Shown here in pieces: positions 61,001 through 64,000 of a stretch of 64,000 nucleotides of DNA. Each line of letters starts with the position of its first letter. Positions within the stretch are counted from its first letter, which is position 1. The notes beneath the pieces are model-generated. The model worked only from the letters and a program-made list of their open reading frames with translations, was not told the DNA's origin and searched no databases. The position numbers and the translations under genes are program-made. Source of the stretch: Pomphorhynchus laevis (taxonomy: Eukaryota; Acanthocephala; Palaeacanthocephala; Echinorhynchida; Pomphorhynchidae); NCBI GenBank assembly GCA_012934845.2, contig WNNJ02002550.1:62001-126000 (forward strand), written 5' to 3'.

Positions 61001-62893
61001 TTATACGATGTTTTGTTCGCGCTCGTAACATTCAGTATTTGGATATAACTTCTTTTAAGTGTTAAAAGAAAATACCTTCTTTATCGTTAATATTAGTTTT
61101 ATTAAGAATAAGTGATATTAAAATTTGCAAAATGTCTTCAAATTATCAATATTATGGCAATTCTTCAAATTTTATTATTTAATGTATTATATTTTATATT
61201 ATATGGTATGCATGCATGCTCACGTAAAAATACCTAACTTCAAATGTCATCTTTACGACATAAGTAGTAGTTTTAATTGATGTTAATTTAATGTTCATTT
61301 CTAGATATATACCTTCTTTACCATAAATATTGGTTTTATTGTGAATAAGGCTACTTGGATAAATTTGTTCACATACTGAATAAAAATTATTTGAGTTAAA
61401 TACACCTTTATCATCAATATATCGAAACATGTATTTCATATCTTCATATAATTTTGATTTATTTTTTACACAGTGATGAACAAATTCATATTTTATAAAG
61501 CTTAAAAAAATTAGCTATAATTTGACTAATATTACCTTCTAGTCGTTATCAAATCTTTGATATATTGAGCAAATGATTTCATAAGAAAAACTTCTTATAT
61601 TTACATAACAATCTTTTACCTTATTATCTATATAAAGTTGTTTTAATATTTCCAATTTTTCATAAATACATATTTTTTTAATATTTGTAACTTTACTTTT
61701 ATTGCTTCGTCTGTCGTTGTGACATTTCGTCTTGCGTTTATCCGGATTTTTATAATATAGTTGTTTATTATTTACCATACTACTTCTGCAGATGACTGCA
61801 GTAGTTGTAAGGTAATCTAGCAGGTAGCTGCCCTACTTTTGTCAATCGGAGGCTGGAACAAGACCATGACCAATTATATAACAAGACCAATTATATCATG
61901 TTTAATAATTTTAACTCTATTTGTCCTATTCCTTTTATCACCATGACTTCTTGGTTTGCGTTTACCGGATTATTATAATATAGTTGTTTATTATGTACTA
62001 TACTACTTCTGCCAATTCCTTGTACCACGCCATTCAATCCTAATGGGTACATGGAATTAAGCGTTTTAATCCAAAAATCTTCTCTTTCCAATAGTTTTTG
62101 ATTTAATATTGTCTTATTTCCTTCGATAATATGTTCTAAAATAAATAATTTACAGTTTTTAATATCATGTCCTATTAATCTCATATGTTTATGAAATATA
62201 GTTTGGCTATTATGCTGTATATTATATATGTGTTGCCTAAACCTAGTTTTTAACATTTGATATGTTTTTCCTATATATTGCAATCCACGTGTACATTGTA
62301 TTAGATACACTACACCTGCGGTATTGCAGTTACAATTATTATTAATATTTAATGAAAAACATTTGTTTGTCGTATTACTTACAATACAATTATTATTTAT
62401 AATATCACAATATTTACAACTTTTTACATTTAAAATTCATAAACTGTATCTATTTTACTTTATTTAATTATAAATAAAGTTGTAATTGATTATCTTGTGA
62501 TCTAACATCTTTATATTCCAAAGAATTCTCCAAATTCTTTGGAAAATGTTTTAATTTAAAATTGATAATATATATGAGGAATATCCTATAGATATTACTC
62601 TACTTTTTGAGAAAACATATTTCCATTCATTGACTCATTTATTTATAGCGAACGCTAAATGAATTGAAAAACATTTTAATTTCTCCTTTTTAAATAAATG
62701 ACTTATTTTAAAAGTCGTTAATTTGGCGGTACAAACTATTTTATTGAAGAAATAATTTTATTTACCTAAATTATACCATAAGTCAGTATCACCGCTTAGT
62801 TTAGTTACATCAATAAGTGTTTGTCCGAGAAAGTCATCTGACTCTCGAGTTAACCTTTGCATCATTCGTGATCGTATGTCATCGTCTTCATCC
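30806..62893 (-). CDS. unc-13: unc-13 / Munc13 synaptic vesicle priming protein (3' part, 20 exons)
   Basis: Unc-13 proteins prime synaptic vesicles. Their MUN region opens syntaxin and templates SNARE assembly at the presynaptic membrane, while the C2 domains bind calcium, phospholipid and the vesicle. Twenty exons on the minus strand can be joined with GT-AG introns and fully consistent phases (3004 nt, about 1000 residues). In order they encode the DEDDD calcium loop and end of C2B, the MUN region with both Munc13-homology segments, and the C-terminal C2C ending [13 protein letters not shown]. Motifs shared with animal Munc13 include [51 protein letters not shown] and EKSPEL. Identity is moderate, so the lineage is divergent. 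The N-terminal C1/C2A part lies beyond the window. Confidence 0.95.
32205..32412 (-). CDS. unc-13: unc-13 exon 19 (C2C)
   Basis: Encodes [25 protein letters not shown] and [10 protein letters not shown], matching RPFIEVNIVG and KYNESFQF. The basic stretch [12 protein letters not shown] corresponds to KKRKFATKSKNNS. The donor is GTAAGC. Confidence 0.93.
32461..32571 (-). CDS. unc-13: unc-13 exon 18 (start of C2C)
   Basis: Encodes [20 protein letters not shown] then [10 protein letters not shown], aligning with the first beta strands of C2C (GEVSVHVELF and GEQKVTVKV). It lies 48 nt from exon 19. Confidence 0.85.
33734..33974 (-). CDS. unc-13: unc-13 exon 17 (Munc13-homology domain 2)
   Basis: Encodes [40 protein letters not shown] and [13 protein letters not shown], matching LTPKQC, GVGLKKTFLEKSPDL and LYTQATDLLIKTF. 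A consensus GTGAGT donor after VTRN gives the correct phase for the C2C exons. Confidence 0.93.
34420..34500. repeat. Double palindrome in unc-13 intron
   Basis: AACCTTTCATGGTTAAATA, four bases, then its exact complement TATTTAACCATGAAAGGTT. This is immediately followed by a second inverted pair, GTAAAGATAA / TTATCTTTAC. Two adjacent hairpins in an AT-rich intron, without other features. Confidence 0.75.
34816..34999 (-). CDS. unc-13: unc-13 exon 16 (Munc13-homology domain 2)
   Basis: Encodes [20 protein letters not shown] and [12 protein letters not shown], nearly identical to CEKTVLKRVLKELW and ERTIVLPPLTD. The acceptor GTGTTTAG and donor GTAAGT are strong. The exon ends with [11 protein letters not shown]. 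The family normally has about 25 more residues here before the next conserved block. Confidence 0.94.
35430..36130 (-). mobile_element. PLE tail units (minus) in unc-13 intron
   Basis: Partial units at about 35440-35640 (CAGCATAACAGCGGGGACAA, TCTTATTCTAATACAAAGCA) and 35915-36130 (GATCAGATAACTAAATATAC to TATTCCTCGACA). They lie inside the 3.6-kb intron between exons 15 and 16. Confidence 0.7.
36390..37530 (+). mobile_element. Tandem array of PLE tail units (plus)
   Basis: Four head-to-tail copies of the end of the tail unit, starting at ACAACGTCTGTTATTTATTA near 36466, 36739, 37016 and 37331, with a period of about 275-315 bp. Each runs to ACGTAGACTCAGTTAGCTGA or is slightly truncated. More complete internal sequence (TATTTGGCCCCGATGCTATG, TCCTCCTGATGACCTC) precedes the first and last. 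Orientation is opposite to the units on either side. Confidence 0.8.
38627..38767 (-). CDS. unc-13: unc-13 exon 15
   Basis: Encodes [20 protein letters not shown] and [14 protein letters not shown], aligning with the ADNVLQPIMDLLDS stretch that precedes Munc13-homology domain 2. The acceptor is TATTTAG and the donor GTATGC. Confidence 0.85.
39697..39785 (-). CDS. unc-13: unc-13 exon 14
   Basis: Encodes [20 protein letters not shown] then [10 protein letters not shown], aligning with the segment LKELQVKLNNVLDELSHVF. Conservation is weak, but phases fit both neighbours, and the acceptor (ATTTTAG) and donor (GTAAGA) are good. Confidence 0.82.
40300..41780. repeat. T-rich duplicated low-complexity block in unc-13 intron
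   Basis: Degenerate TTTATTTCTTATCTACTG-like units repeat throughout. A longer stretch at about 40955-41095 recurs almost unchanged at about 41440-41580, and 40535-40600 recurs at 41225-41290. It looks like a slowly decaying satellite. No coding. Confidence 0.6.
42184..42339 (-). CDS. unc-13: unc-13 exon 13 (MUN region)
   Basis: Encodes [20 protein letters not shown] and [20 protein letters not shown], matching [21 protein letters not shown]. Whole-codon ends. The donor GTGATT is weaker than the others in the gene. Confidence 0.9.
42770..43150. repeat. Direct repeat array (GAAACGTTTTATATTTG)
   Basis: A unit starting GAAACGTTTTATATTTG begins at about 42773, 42930 and 42989. The first and third copies share about 155 bp nearly unchanged, including ACACCAAAATGTGTTACCTT. 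The middle copy is short. This is a recent local tandem duplication in an unc-13 intron. Confidence 0.75.
43860..44560. mobile_element. Decayed repeat of unknown family, GC-richer
   Basis: A 700-bp island much less AT-rich than its surroundings. Broken frames on the plus strand ([16 protein letters not shown] near 44350) suggest former coding. TATATCCTCATCAAACCAAG at about 44408 recurs inverted as CTTGGTCTGATGAGGATATA at about 44527. It abuts the PLE-class hammerhead sequences and may be part of the same old element, but no family signature is readable. Confidence 0.4.
44698..44798 (-). ncRNA. PLE-class hammerhead-like motif with 23-bp closing stem
   Basis: On the minus strand the order is UUGAUAA, stem II AGCCC-AGUAAA-GGGC, GAAA, C, GUC. 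This is the compact hammerhead layout with a minimal stem III known from Penelope-like elements. The core is degenerate (UUGAUAA for CUGAUGA). The flanks form a perfect 23-bp inverted repeat (44698-44720 with 44776-44798, CCAGACACAGGACAA type) that extends stem I. It is probably a relic of a PLE terminal repeat different from the abundant family. Confidence 0.6.
44896..44950 (+). ncRNA. Second PLE-class hammerhead-like relic
   Basis: The plus strand has UUGAAAA, AGCCC-AAA-GGGC, GAAA, CGUU inside an 8-bp closing stem (AATTACAA with TTGTAATT). It shares the AAGCCC...GGGCGAAACG core with the motif 150 bp away but in opposite orientation. The catalytic strand is more degenerate and cleavage is unlikely. 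Confidence 0.45.
45225..45368 (-). CDS. unc-13: unc-13 exon 12 (MUN region)
   Basis: Encodes [20 protein letters not shown] then [18 protein letters not shown], matching SCSVVDVFSQLNQ and CPDPQIVGHYMRRF. The frame stays open past the exon, but a GTACGT donor after FSL restores agreement with the family. Confidence 0.9.
46035..46131 (-). CDS. unc-13: unc-13 exon 11 (MUN region)
   Basis: Encodes [20 protein letters not shown] then [12 protein letters not shown], matching WFEPFVIQWLDENEE and GALERDKKDG. The donor is a consensus GTAAGT. Confidence 0.9.
46180..46378 (-). CDS. unc-13: unc-13 exon 10 (MUN region)
   Basis: Encodes [20 protein letters not shown] then YFLVRTFY, matching the ADYMNLHFKVKWLY block. 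The rest is poorly conserved ([13 protein letters not shown]). The acceptor is CACTAG and the donor GTTAGT. A split Lys codon joins exon 11 across a 48-nt intron. Confidence 0.85.
46385..46510. repeat. 14-bp tandem repeat (TAATAAATGCTTAG)
   Basis: About five clean and several degenerate copies immediately upstream (in plus coordinates) of the large GATAAA minisatellite and within the same unc-13 intron. Confidence 0.75.
46685..48045. repeat. 16-bp palindromic minisatellite (GATAAACCCTTTATCA)
   Basis: About 80 tandem copies of GATAAACCCTTTATCA over 1.36 kb in the unc-13 intron between exons 9 and 10. Each unit is an inverted repeat, GATAAA-CCC-TTTATC, plus one base. The arms are conserved while the centre varies (CCC, TTT, CTC, CCCG). 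A variant run (CCCGTTATCA) occupies about 46917-47010. The degenerate block GATGCTTCATCAGATAACCC appears at 47361 and again at 47992, showing a 631-bp higher-order duplication. Confidence 0.93.
48606..48691 (-). CDS. unc-13: unc-13 exon 9 (MUN region)
   Basis: Completes the Gln codon of exon 8 and encodes [19 protein letters not shown], then DVKCYLE, matching FPQELNVGKISAEVMW. The acceptor is ATTTTAG and the donor GTGAAT. It is separated from exon 8 by the largest intron, 7.2 kb. Confidence 0.88.
48960..50740 (+). mobile_element. Plus-strand array of PLE reverse-transcriptase fragments
   Basis: At least five broken fragments in plus orientation, in the 7.2-kb unc-13 intron. They lie near 48965-49020 (template-grip block), 49170-49440 ([17 protein letters not shown] and [15 protein letters not shown]), 49430-49700 ([16 protein letters not shown] region), 50180-50340 and 50560-50690. 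The same RT interval occurs repeatedly, so they are separate truncated copies or tandem duplicates. All are decayed. Confidence 0.7.
50760..51500. other. Region upstream of nested gene
   Basis: AT-rich until about 51000. The stretch 51000-51340 is less AT-rich and lies just upstream of the nested plus-strand gene, so it may hold its promoter or 5' UTR. No specific motif is recognised. Minus-strand ORFs here look like shadows. Confidence 0.3.
51504..52220 (+). CDS. Nested single-exon gene, unknown protein (238 residues)
   Basis: Long open frame with coding-like composition inside unc-13 intron 8 (48692-55894), on the opposite strand. The frame is open from 51420, but that codon is GTG, so the first ATG at 51504 is chosen. 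It has an acidic N-terminus ([20 protein letters not shown]), a basic middle ([20 protein letters not shown]), a serine run ([11 protein letters not shown]), a low-complexity Ser/Asn/Asp region and a C-terminal helix ([20 protein letters not shown]). No signal peptide or membrane span is seen and no family is recognised. The absence of introns could mean a retrogene. An AATAAA lies about 140 nt downstream. Confidence 0.65.
   Translation: MYTSISKDDDLDELIKNKYSMMGSIVVDDTITEDMFNLFITRFKENRGRKVRGIWSTVRPHRKDNHKLKVEIANAKHRQQECQRNTKITYEFPYSANYNWELSAIQAKHFKNVQFDIRPASSSSSSCGGISDDSKPFSDHDTSSFLNSTFNDETRQNVCDTLNSSSINNSLLICPYTNSCSIENDADVSGNLADDKNEITLSYDEIREQMANCDISRSLRELADRCCKYLSQIQTSPS
52363..52368 (+). 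terminator. Poly(A) signal of nested gene
   Basis: Canonical AATAAA about 140 nt after the stop codon of the plus-strand nested gene, within a T-rich 3' UTR-like stretch. Confidence 0.5.
52833..53085 (-). pseudogene. LINE-like C-terminal coding fragment
   Basis: The minus strand encodes [20 protein letters not shown] followed by [20 protein letters not shown]. The same passage recurs near 57105-57180 on the plus strand ([20 protein letters not shown] then LRFVNV), attached to a reverse transcriptase. It is therefore a retrotransposon tail, not a host gene. Composition is GC-richer than the region. Confidence 0.5.
53120..53195 (-). ncRNA. Type I hammerhead ribozyme (copy 2)
   Basis: On the minus strand: CCACA, CUGAUGA, stem II closed by GAC/GUC with an inner UAGU/ACUA helix, GAAA, stem III CGCC/GGCG, UC, UGUGG. 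The core is intact. Cleavage is predicted between 53125 and 53124. Relative to copy 1, stem and loop changes leave every core base and the stem I and III pairs unchanged. Confidence 0.88.
53485..54465. repeat. Direct duplication of about 215 bp
   Basis: The segment 53646-53862 (AATGTATTAATTATAGTATT to TTAACTGAGTTGACTTATAA) recurs at about 54245-54457 with few differences. Each copy carries an ACGTAGACYCAATTAACTGA motif resembling the end of the PLE tail unit. The remainder is AT-rich, and the ORF at about 53923-54132 is probably chance. Confidence 0.65.
54470..54950 (+). mobile_element. Hammerhead repeat, copy 3, with inverted terminal arms
   Basis: Starts with an inverted copy of the repeat's own end (CCTGCATGCTTTTTACAACC, then CCCGGAATGCGCCTACCACA). 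It continues through the body (TTGCGATTGCTGTATACAAA, GGAAGGAACGATAGCACACA, GATGTAAGGCTGGTAAC) and the ribozyme (54813-54888), and ends GGTAGGCGCATTCCGGGTTT, CATGCAGG. The body matches copy 2 in reverse. The extra inverted arm makes the whole unit a foldback structure. Confidence 0.75.
54813..54888 (+). ncRNA. Type I hammerhead ribozyme (copy 3)
   Basis: Plus strand: CCAUA, CUGAUGA, stem II GACC/GAUC, GAAA, stem III CGUC/GGUG, UC, UGUGG. The core is intact, but stems I to III carry several G-U pairs or mismatches relative to copies 1 and 2, so activity is less certain. Predicted cleavage lies between 54883 and 54884. Confidence 0.8.
55105..55265. repeat. Degenerate short tandem repeat (AGAGTTAATAAATGA)
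   Basis: About ten imperfect units of GAGTTAATAAATGAA type in an unc-13 intron. Simple-sequence origin, no coding. Confidence 0.6.
55270..55880. other. unc-13: AT-rich unc-13 intron sequence
   Basis: Remainder of the intron next to exon 8. Nothing recognised except a slightly less AT-rich patch at 55580-55690. Confidence 0.4.
55895..56241 (-). CDS. unc-13: unc-13 exon 8 (MUN region with polar insert)
   Basis: The longest exon. It starts [17 protein letters not shown], continues [11 protein letters not shown] and ends [14 protein letters not shown] before the donor GTAAGT. Between the conserved blocks is a polar Ser/Glu/Lys-rich stretch (from about residue 40 to 85 of the exon) that is longer and less conserved than in vertebrate Munc13. 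Confidence 0.92.
56530..57195 (+). pseudogene. LINE reverse-transcriptase remnant in unc-13 intron
   Basis: The plus strand encodes [20 protein letters not shown], the motif-4 block of non-LTR reverse transcriptases (GxxxGxPLSPxLF). It is followed by broken frames and then the tail passage [20 protein letters not shown] shared with 52833-53085. Exon-free DNA of the host gene surrounds it. It is 5'-truncated and interrupted several times. Confidence 0.55.
57200..57492 (+). mobile_element. PLE tail unit (plus) in unc-13 intron
   Basis: Runs from TTTGTATTATAATAATATAC through ACGTCCTTAGCACGTATTTG, GGATCGAGGAATAAGGGCGA, GTTCCTCCTGATGACCTC and ATTATGTTTTGTTTATTTTA to ACTCAGTTAGCTAATTTGAT. A complete-looking copy of the unit without coding sequence. 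Confidence 0.8.
57493..57545 (+). pseudogene. Fragment duplicated from the nested gene
   Basis: GATCTTTCGTTGTCGATGAC followed by ACTATAAAAG and GAAATGTTT. This matches 51568-51611 in the nested gene (GATCTATCGTTGTCGATGAC ... GATATGTTT, encoding the [13 protein letters not shown] passage) with only a few differences. It starts directly at the 3' end of a PLE tail unit. It is either a captured fragment or the flank of a former duplicate. Confidence 0.6.
57704..57793 (-). CDS. unc-13: unc-13 exon 7 (MUN region)
   Basis: Encodes [17 protein letters not shown] and [13 protein letters not shown], matching the PERLQDL and [11 protein letters not shown] block. The exon has whole-codon ends, a TTTTAG acceptor and a GTAAGT donor. 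Confidence 0.93.
58211..58279 (-). CDS. unc-13: unc-13 exon 6 (MUN region)
   Basis: A 69-nt exon, [20 protein letters not shown] then SYR, matching Munc13 LLDQLHNSLRIDL. Flanked by TTCATAG and GTAAGA. The unspliced reading across this interval is a different frame and is not the protein. Confidence 0.9.
58335..58488 (-). CDS. unc-13: unc-13 exon 5 (MUN region)
   Basis: Encodes [20 protein letters not shown] and [13 protein letters not shown], then [12 protein letters not shown]. It lies 49 nt from exon 4 and 55 nt from exon 6. The open frame continues through the next tiny intron, but only the spliced frame matches Munc13. Confidence 0.92.
58538..58635 (-). CDS. unc-13: unc-13 exon 4 (MUN region)
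   Basis: Encodes [11 protein letters not shown] then [20 protein letters not shown], the conserved block at the start of the MUN domain. The acceptor is GCTTAG and the donor GTAACT. The Thr codon is split with exon 5. Confidence 0.92.
58880..59390. repeat. Degenerate tandem repeat (ATTAAATGAATTAAAGAC type)
   Basis: About 25-30 imperfect units of 15-20 bp built on ACATTAAATGAATTAAA. The open frames on the minus strand ([14 protein letters not shown] type) are by-products of the repeat. It lies in the intron between unc-13 exons 3 and 4. Confidence 0.75.
59621..59680 (-). CDS. unc-13: unc-13 exon 3 (20-residue micro-exon)
   Basis: A 60-nt exon encoding [20 protein letters not shown], matching the NLFHFVTD start of the MUN region. 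It lies 45 nt from exon 2, between TTGTTTAG and GTAATT. The position, phase and NLF motif support it. Confidence 0.88.
59726..59841 (-). CDS. unc-13: unc-13 exon 2 (end of C2B)
   Basis: Encodes [17 protein letters not shown] and ends QYTCLHE at a GTAAAA donor. Matches the canonical Munc13 passage linking C2B to the MUN region almost residue for residue. Confidence 0.93.
59850..61070. other. unc-13: AT-rich unc-13 intron DNA
   Basis: No gene recognised. A weak trace of a PLE tail unit (AGGAACTAATATGTTATCAG, then AAATGCATGCTAATAATGTC) lies at 60370-60450. Confidence 0.4.
61080..62440 (-). mobile_element. Second permuted PLE copy, internally rearranged
   Basis: Minus strand, in the intron between unc-13 exons 1 and 2. 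GIY-YIG segment (62440-61895), a 95-bp unrelated patch, a second copy of the endonuclease C-terminal basic region (61795-61545), then the RT core (61530-61080) with [16 protein letters not shown]. The endonuclease keeps [15 protein letters not shown] and [19 protein letters not shown], so both halves of the GIY-YIG signature are visible. The linker is missing. As in the 22.6-25.7 kb copy, the endonuclease precedes the RT. Several breaks. Confidence 0.8.
62511..62550. repeat. Short palindrome
   Basis: TTCCAAAGAATT and AATTCTTTGGAA in inverted orientation separated by a few bases, forming a 12-bp hairpin in intron DNA. Confidence 0.6.
62766..62893 (-). CDS. unc-13: unc-13 exon 1 of window (C2B calcium loop)
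   Basis: Begins with the third base of a split Trp codon after an AG at 62894 and ends before GTAAAT. Encodes [10 protein letters not shown], the acidic loop that coordinates calcium in C2B, followed by [10 protein letters not shown] and DLWYNL. The last base is the first of a Glu codon completed in the next exon. Confidence 0.92.
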
Positions 62894-62894
62894 C

Positions 62895-64000
62895 TTTTTG
62901 CAATAGCAAAAAAATGATTGATGTTCGATATATTTAAATAATGAAATTCATTTGCTCTTTGATTTAATATTCTATACATTTCAATAACTTTATTTTTAGA
63001 AGAATTTATTTTAAACTGTGATTACCTGTTTAGAAATCACAAAGGGGAATTTTAAAATTAGTCTTTTTCAGAATTGTTTATACTAAGATTTATTAGAACA
63101 AATTATAAAGTCAGAAAGACATTAGAAGTTTCAATATTTTGTGTTCTCTGCCTGGTAGAGAAATGTCACAAATTTCAGGGTGCCGATTTAACTAATTGTC
63201 ATTTATATATGTTATTAATGTAGTATTTTAATAAAATATGCATTAACTAATCTTTTCCATTTCATCAGCTCTTTTTAATAGAAAAGAGCTGAAAAGAGCT
63301 GATGATTGAAATGAACTAGTGGAGAAGAGCAGTTAAGATGCAAGAAGTAATGATTTAAATAGTTTGCTTGTTATATCTTTGGTCATATAGTTAGTGACCC
63401 GATCAAGCTCACCTTAGGGAAAAGGCTGCTAAAACGTATTGTTAAAAATTGTTGTTAGATTGTGTGGCAACTGGTTCGTGACGATATTCGTAAACTTGTT
63501 TGCAGACACATGTTTAGGATTGAAGCACCGATCAGTAAAAGTCCTTATTTTTAACATATTAAAATAATAAGAAATTACGTTATCTAAATAAATTCACATT
63601 TAATTACATGAAATATGTCATAGAATTATTTAATTATAAATGAATTTCTAGTATATGAAATAACATAAATTATCATAAAGCCTAATTTTATATAAAATAC
63701 GTTCTACAATTATATTGGACAGTAAGTACTTAAGGTTTCACAAAGAAGGTAAGTGATCCGATTCGAATCAAAACGGATCAAAAAATTTATTTATTTTTCT
63801 GAAAATTAGAAAAATAATATTTACTCCACCAAAACTATTATTTTCAGTGAAAATCTAGATTAGCTCAATAAAGATTATAATCTTTATTATAATTACTTAG
63901 AATATAATATTTAGGTTAAATCATATATTCAATTATCAATCTATTATTGTCAAAGCTAAACTATTGACTATAAGCTATTGACTTTAAGTATTGACTGATC
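62895..64000. other. unc-13: Intron of unc-13 extending beyond the window
   Basis: No further exon of C2B (the expected NPVWNE/FHFEC-type block) was found here, so the upstream exon lies beyond the window. A 20-bp-arm inverted repeat is present at 63255-63315 (TTTCATCAGCTCTTTT with AAAAGAGCTGATGATTGAAA). Confidence 0.5.

Noticed and set aside
30806-62893. unc-13 locus as a pseudogene, given its divergence and transposon load
   Set aside because: All 20 exons keep frame, splice signals and conserved motifs, with a proper stop and poly(A) signal. Decay would have broken at least some of these.
1-64000. Bacterial, organellar or viral origin of the AT-rich DNA
   Set aside because: Spliceosomal introns, an animal synaptic gene, PLEs and LINEs identify nuclear metazoan DNA. 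No LTR retrovirus, Polinton capsid or envelope signature was seen.

Overview
The window is eukaryotic and strongly AT-rich. It has a split gene with canonical GT-AG introns, many decayed retroelements, and one large minisatellite. No prokaryotic operon structure, rRNA or tRNA gene was recognised. The conserved gene is animal, so the source is a metazoan. The protein is more divergent than insect or vertebrate relatives as I remember them. Together with AT richness, abundant Penelope-like elements and hammerhead-ribozyme repeats, this suggests a fast-evolving invertebrate. A parasitic flatworm or similar lineage would fit, but the sequence does not settle it.

The right half (30.8-62.9 kb, minus strand) is one host gene, an unc-13/Munc13 synaptic-vesicle priming factor. 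I could place 20 exons, from the calcium-loop half of C2B through the whole MUN region to the C2C domain and the stop codon. All exon junctions keep one reading frame (3004 nt, about 1000 residues), so the gene looks functional. The N-terminal part lies beyond 64 kb. Introns are either 45-55 nt or 0.4-7.2 kb. The large ones hold a nested plus-strand gene (51.5-52.2 kb), a GATAAA/TTTATC palindromic 16-bp minisatellite (46.7-48.0 kb) and most of the mobile-element debris.

The left half (1-30.8 kb) has little conserved coding. It holds one convincing but unrecognised single-exon ORF (8471-9031, minus), a small membrane-protein-like ORF (27162-27419, plus), several exon-like fragments, a duplicated block (0.24-2.7 kb), a 456-bp foldback element (10057-10512), LINE remnants (11.2-12.6 and 22.0-22.6 kb) and many retroelement tails.

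The most notable system is a Penelope-like element (PLE) family with permuted domains. In the best copy (22.6-25.7 kb, minus) the GIY-YIG endonuclease lies upstream of the reverse transcriptase, the arrangement known from Naiad-type PLEs. The same order recurs at 61.1-62.4 kb. Roughly twenty tail units of this family are scattered through the window, some in tandem. Separately, three copies of a GC-richer mobile repeat carry textbook type I hammerhead ribozymes (21.8, 53.1 and 54.8 kb). Two further hammerhead-like motifs of the PLE class lie at 44.7-44.95 kb.
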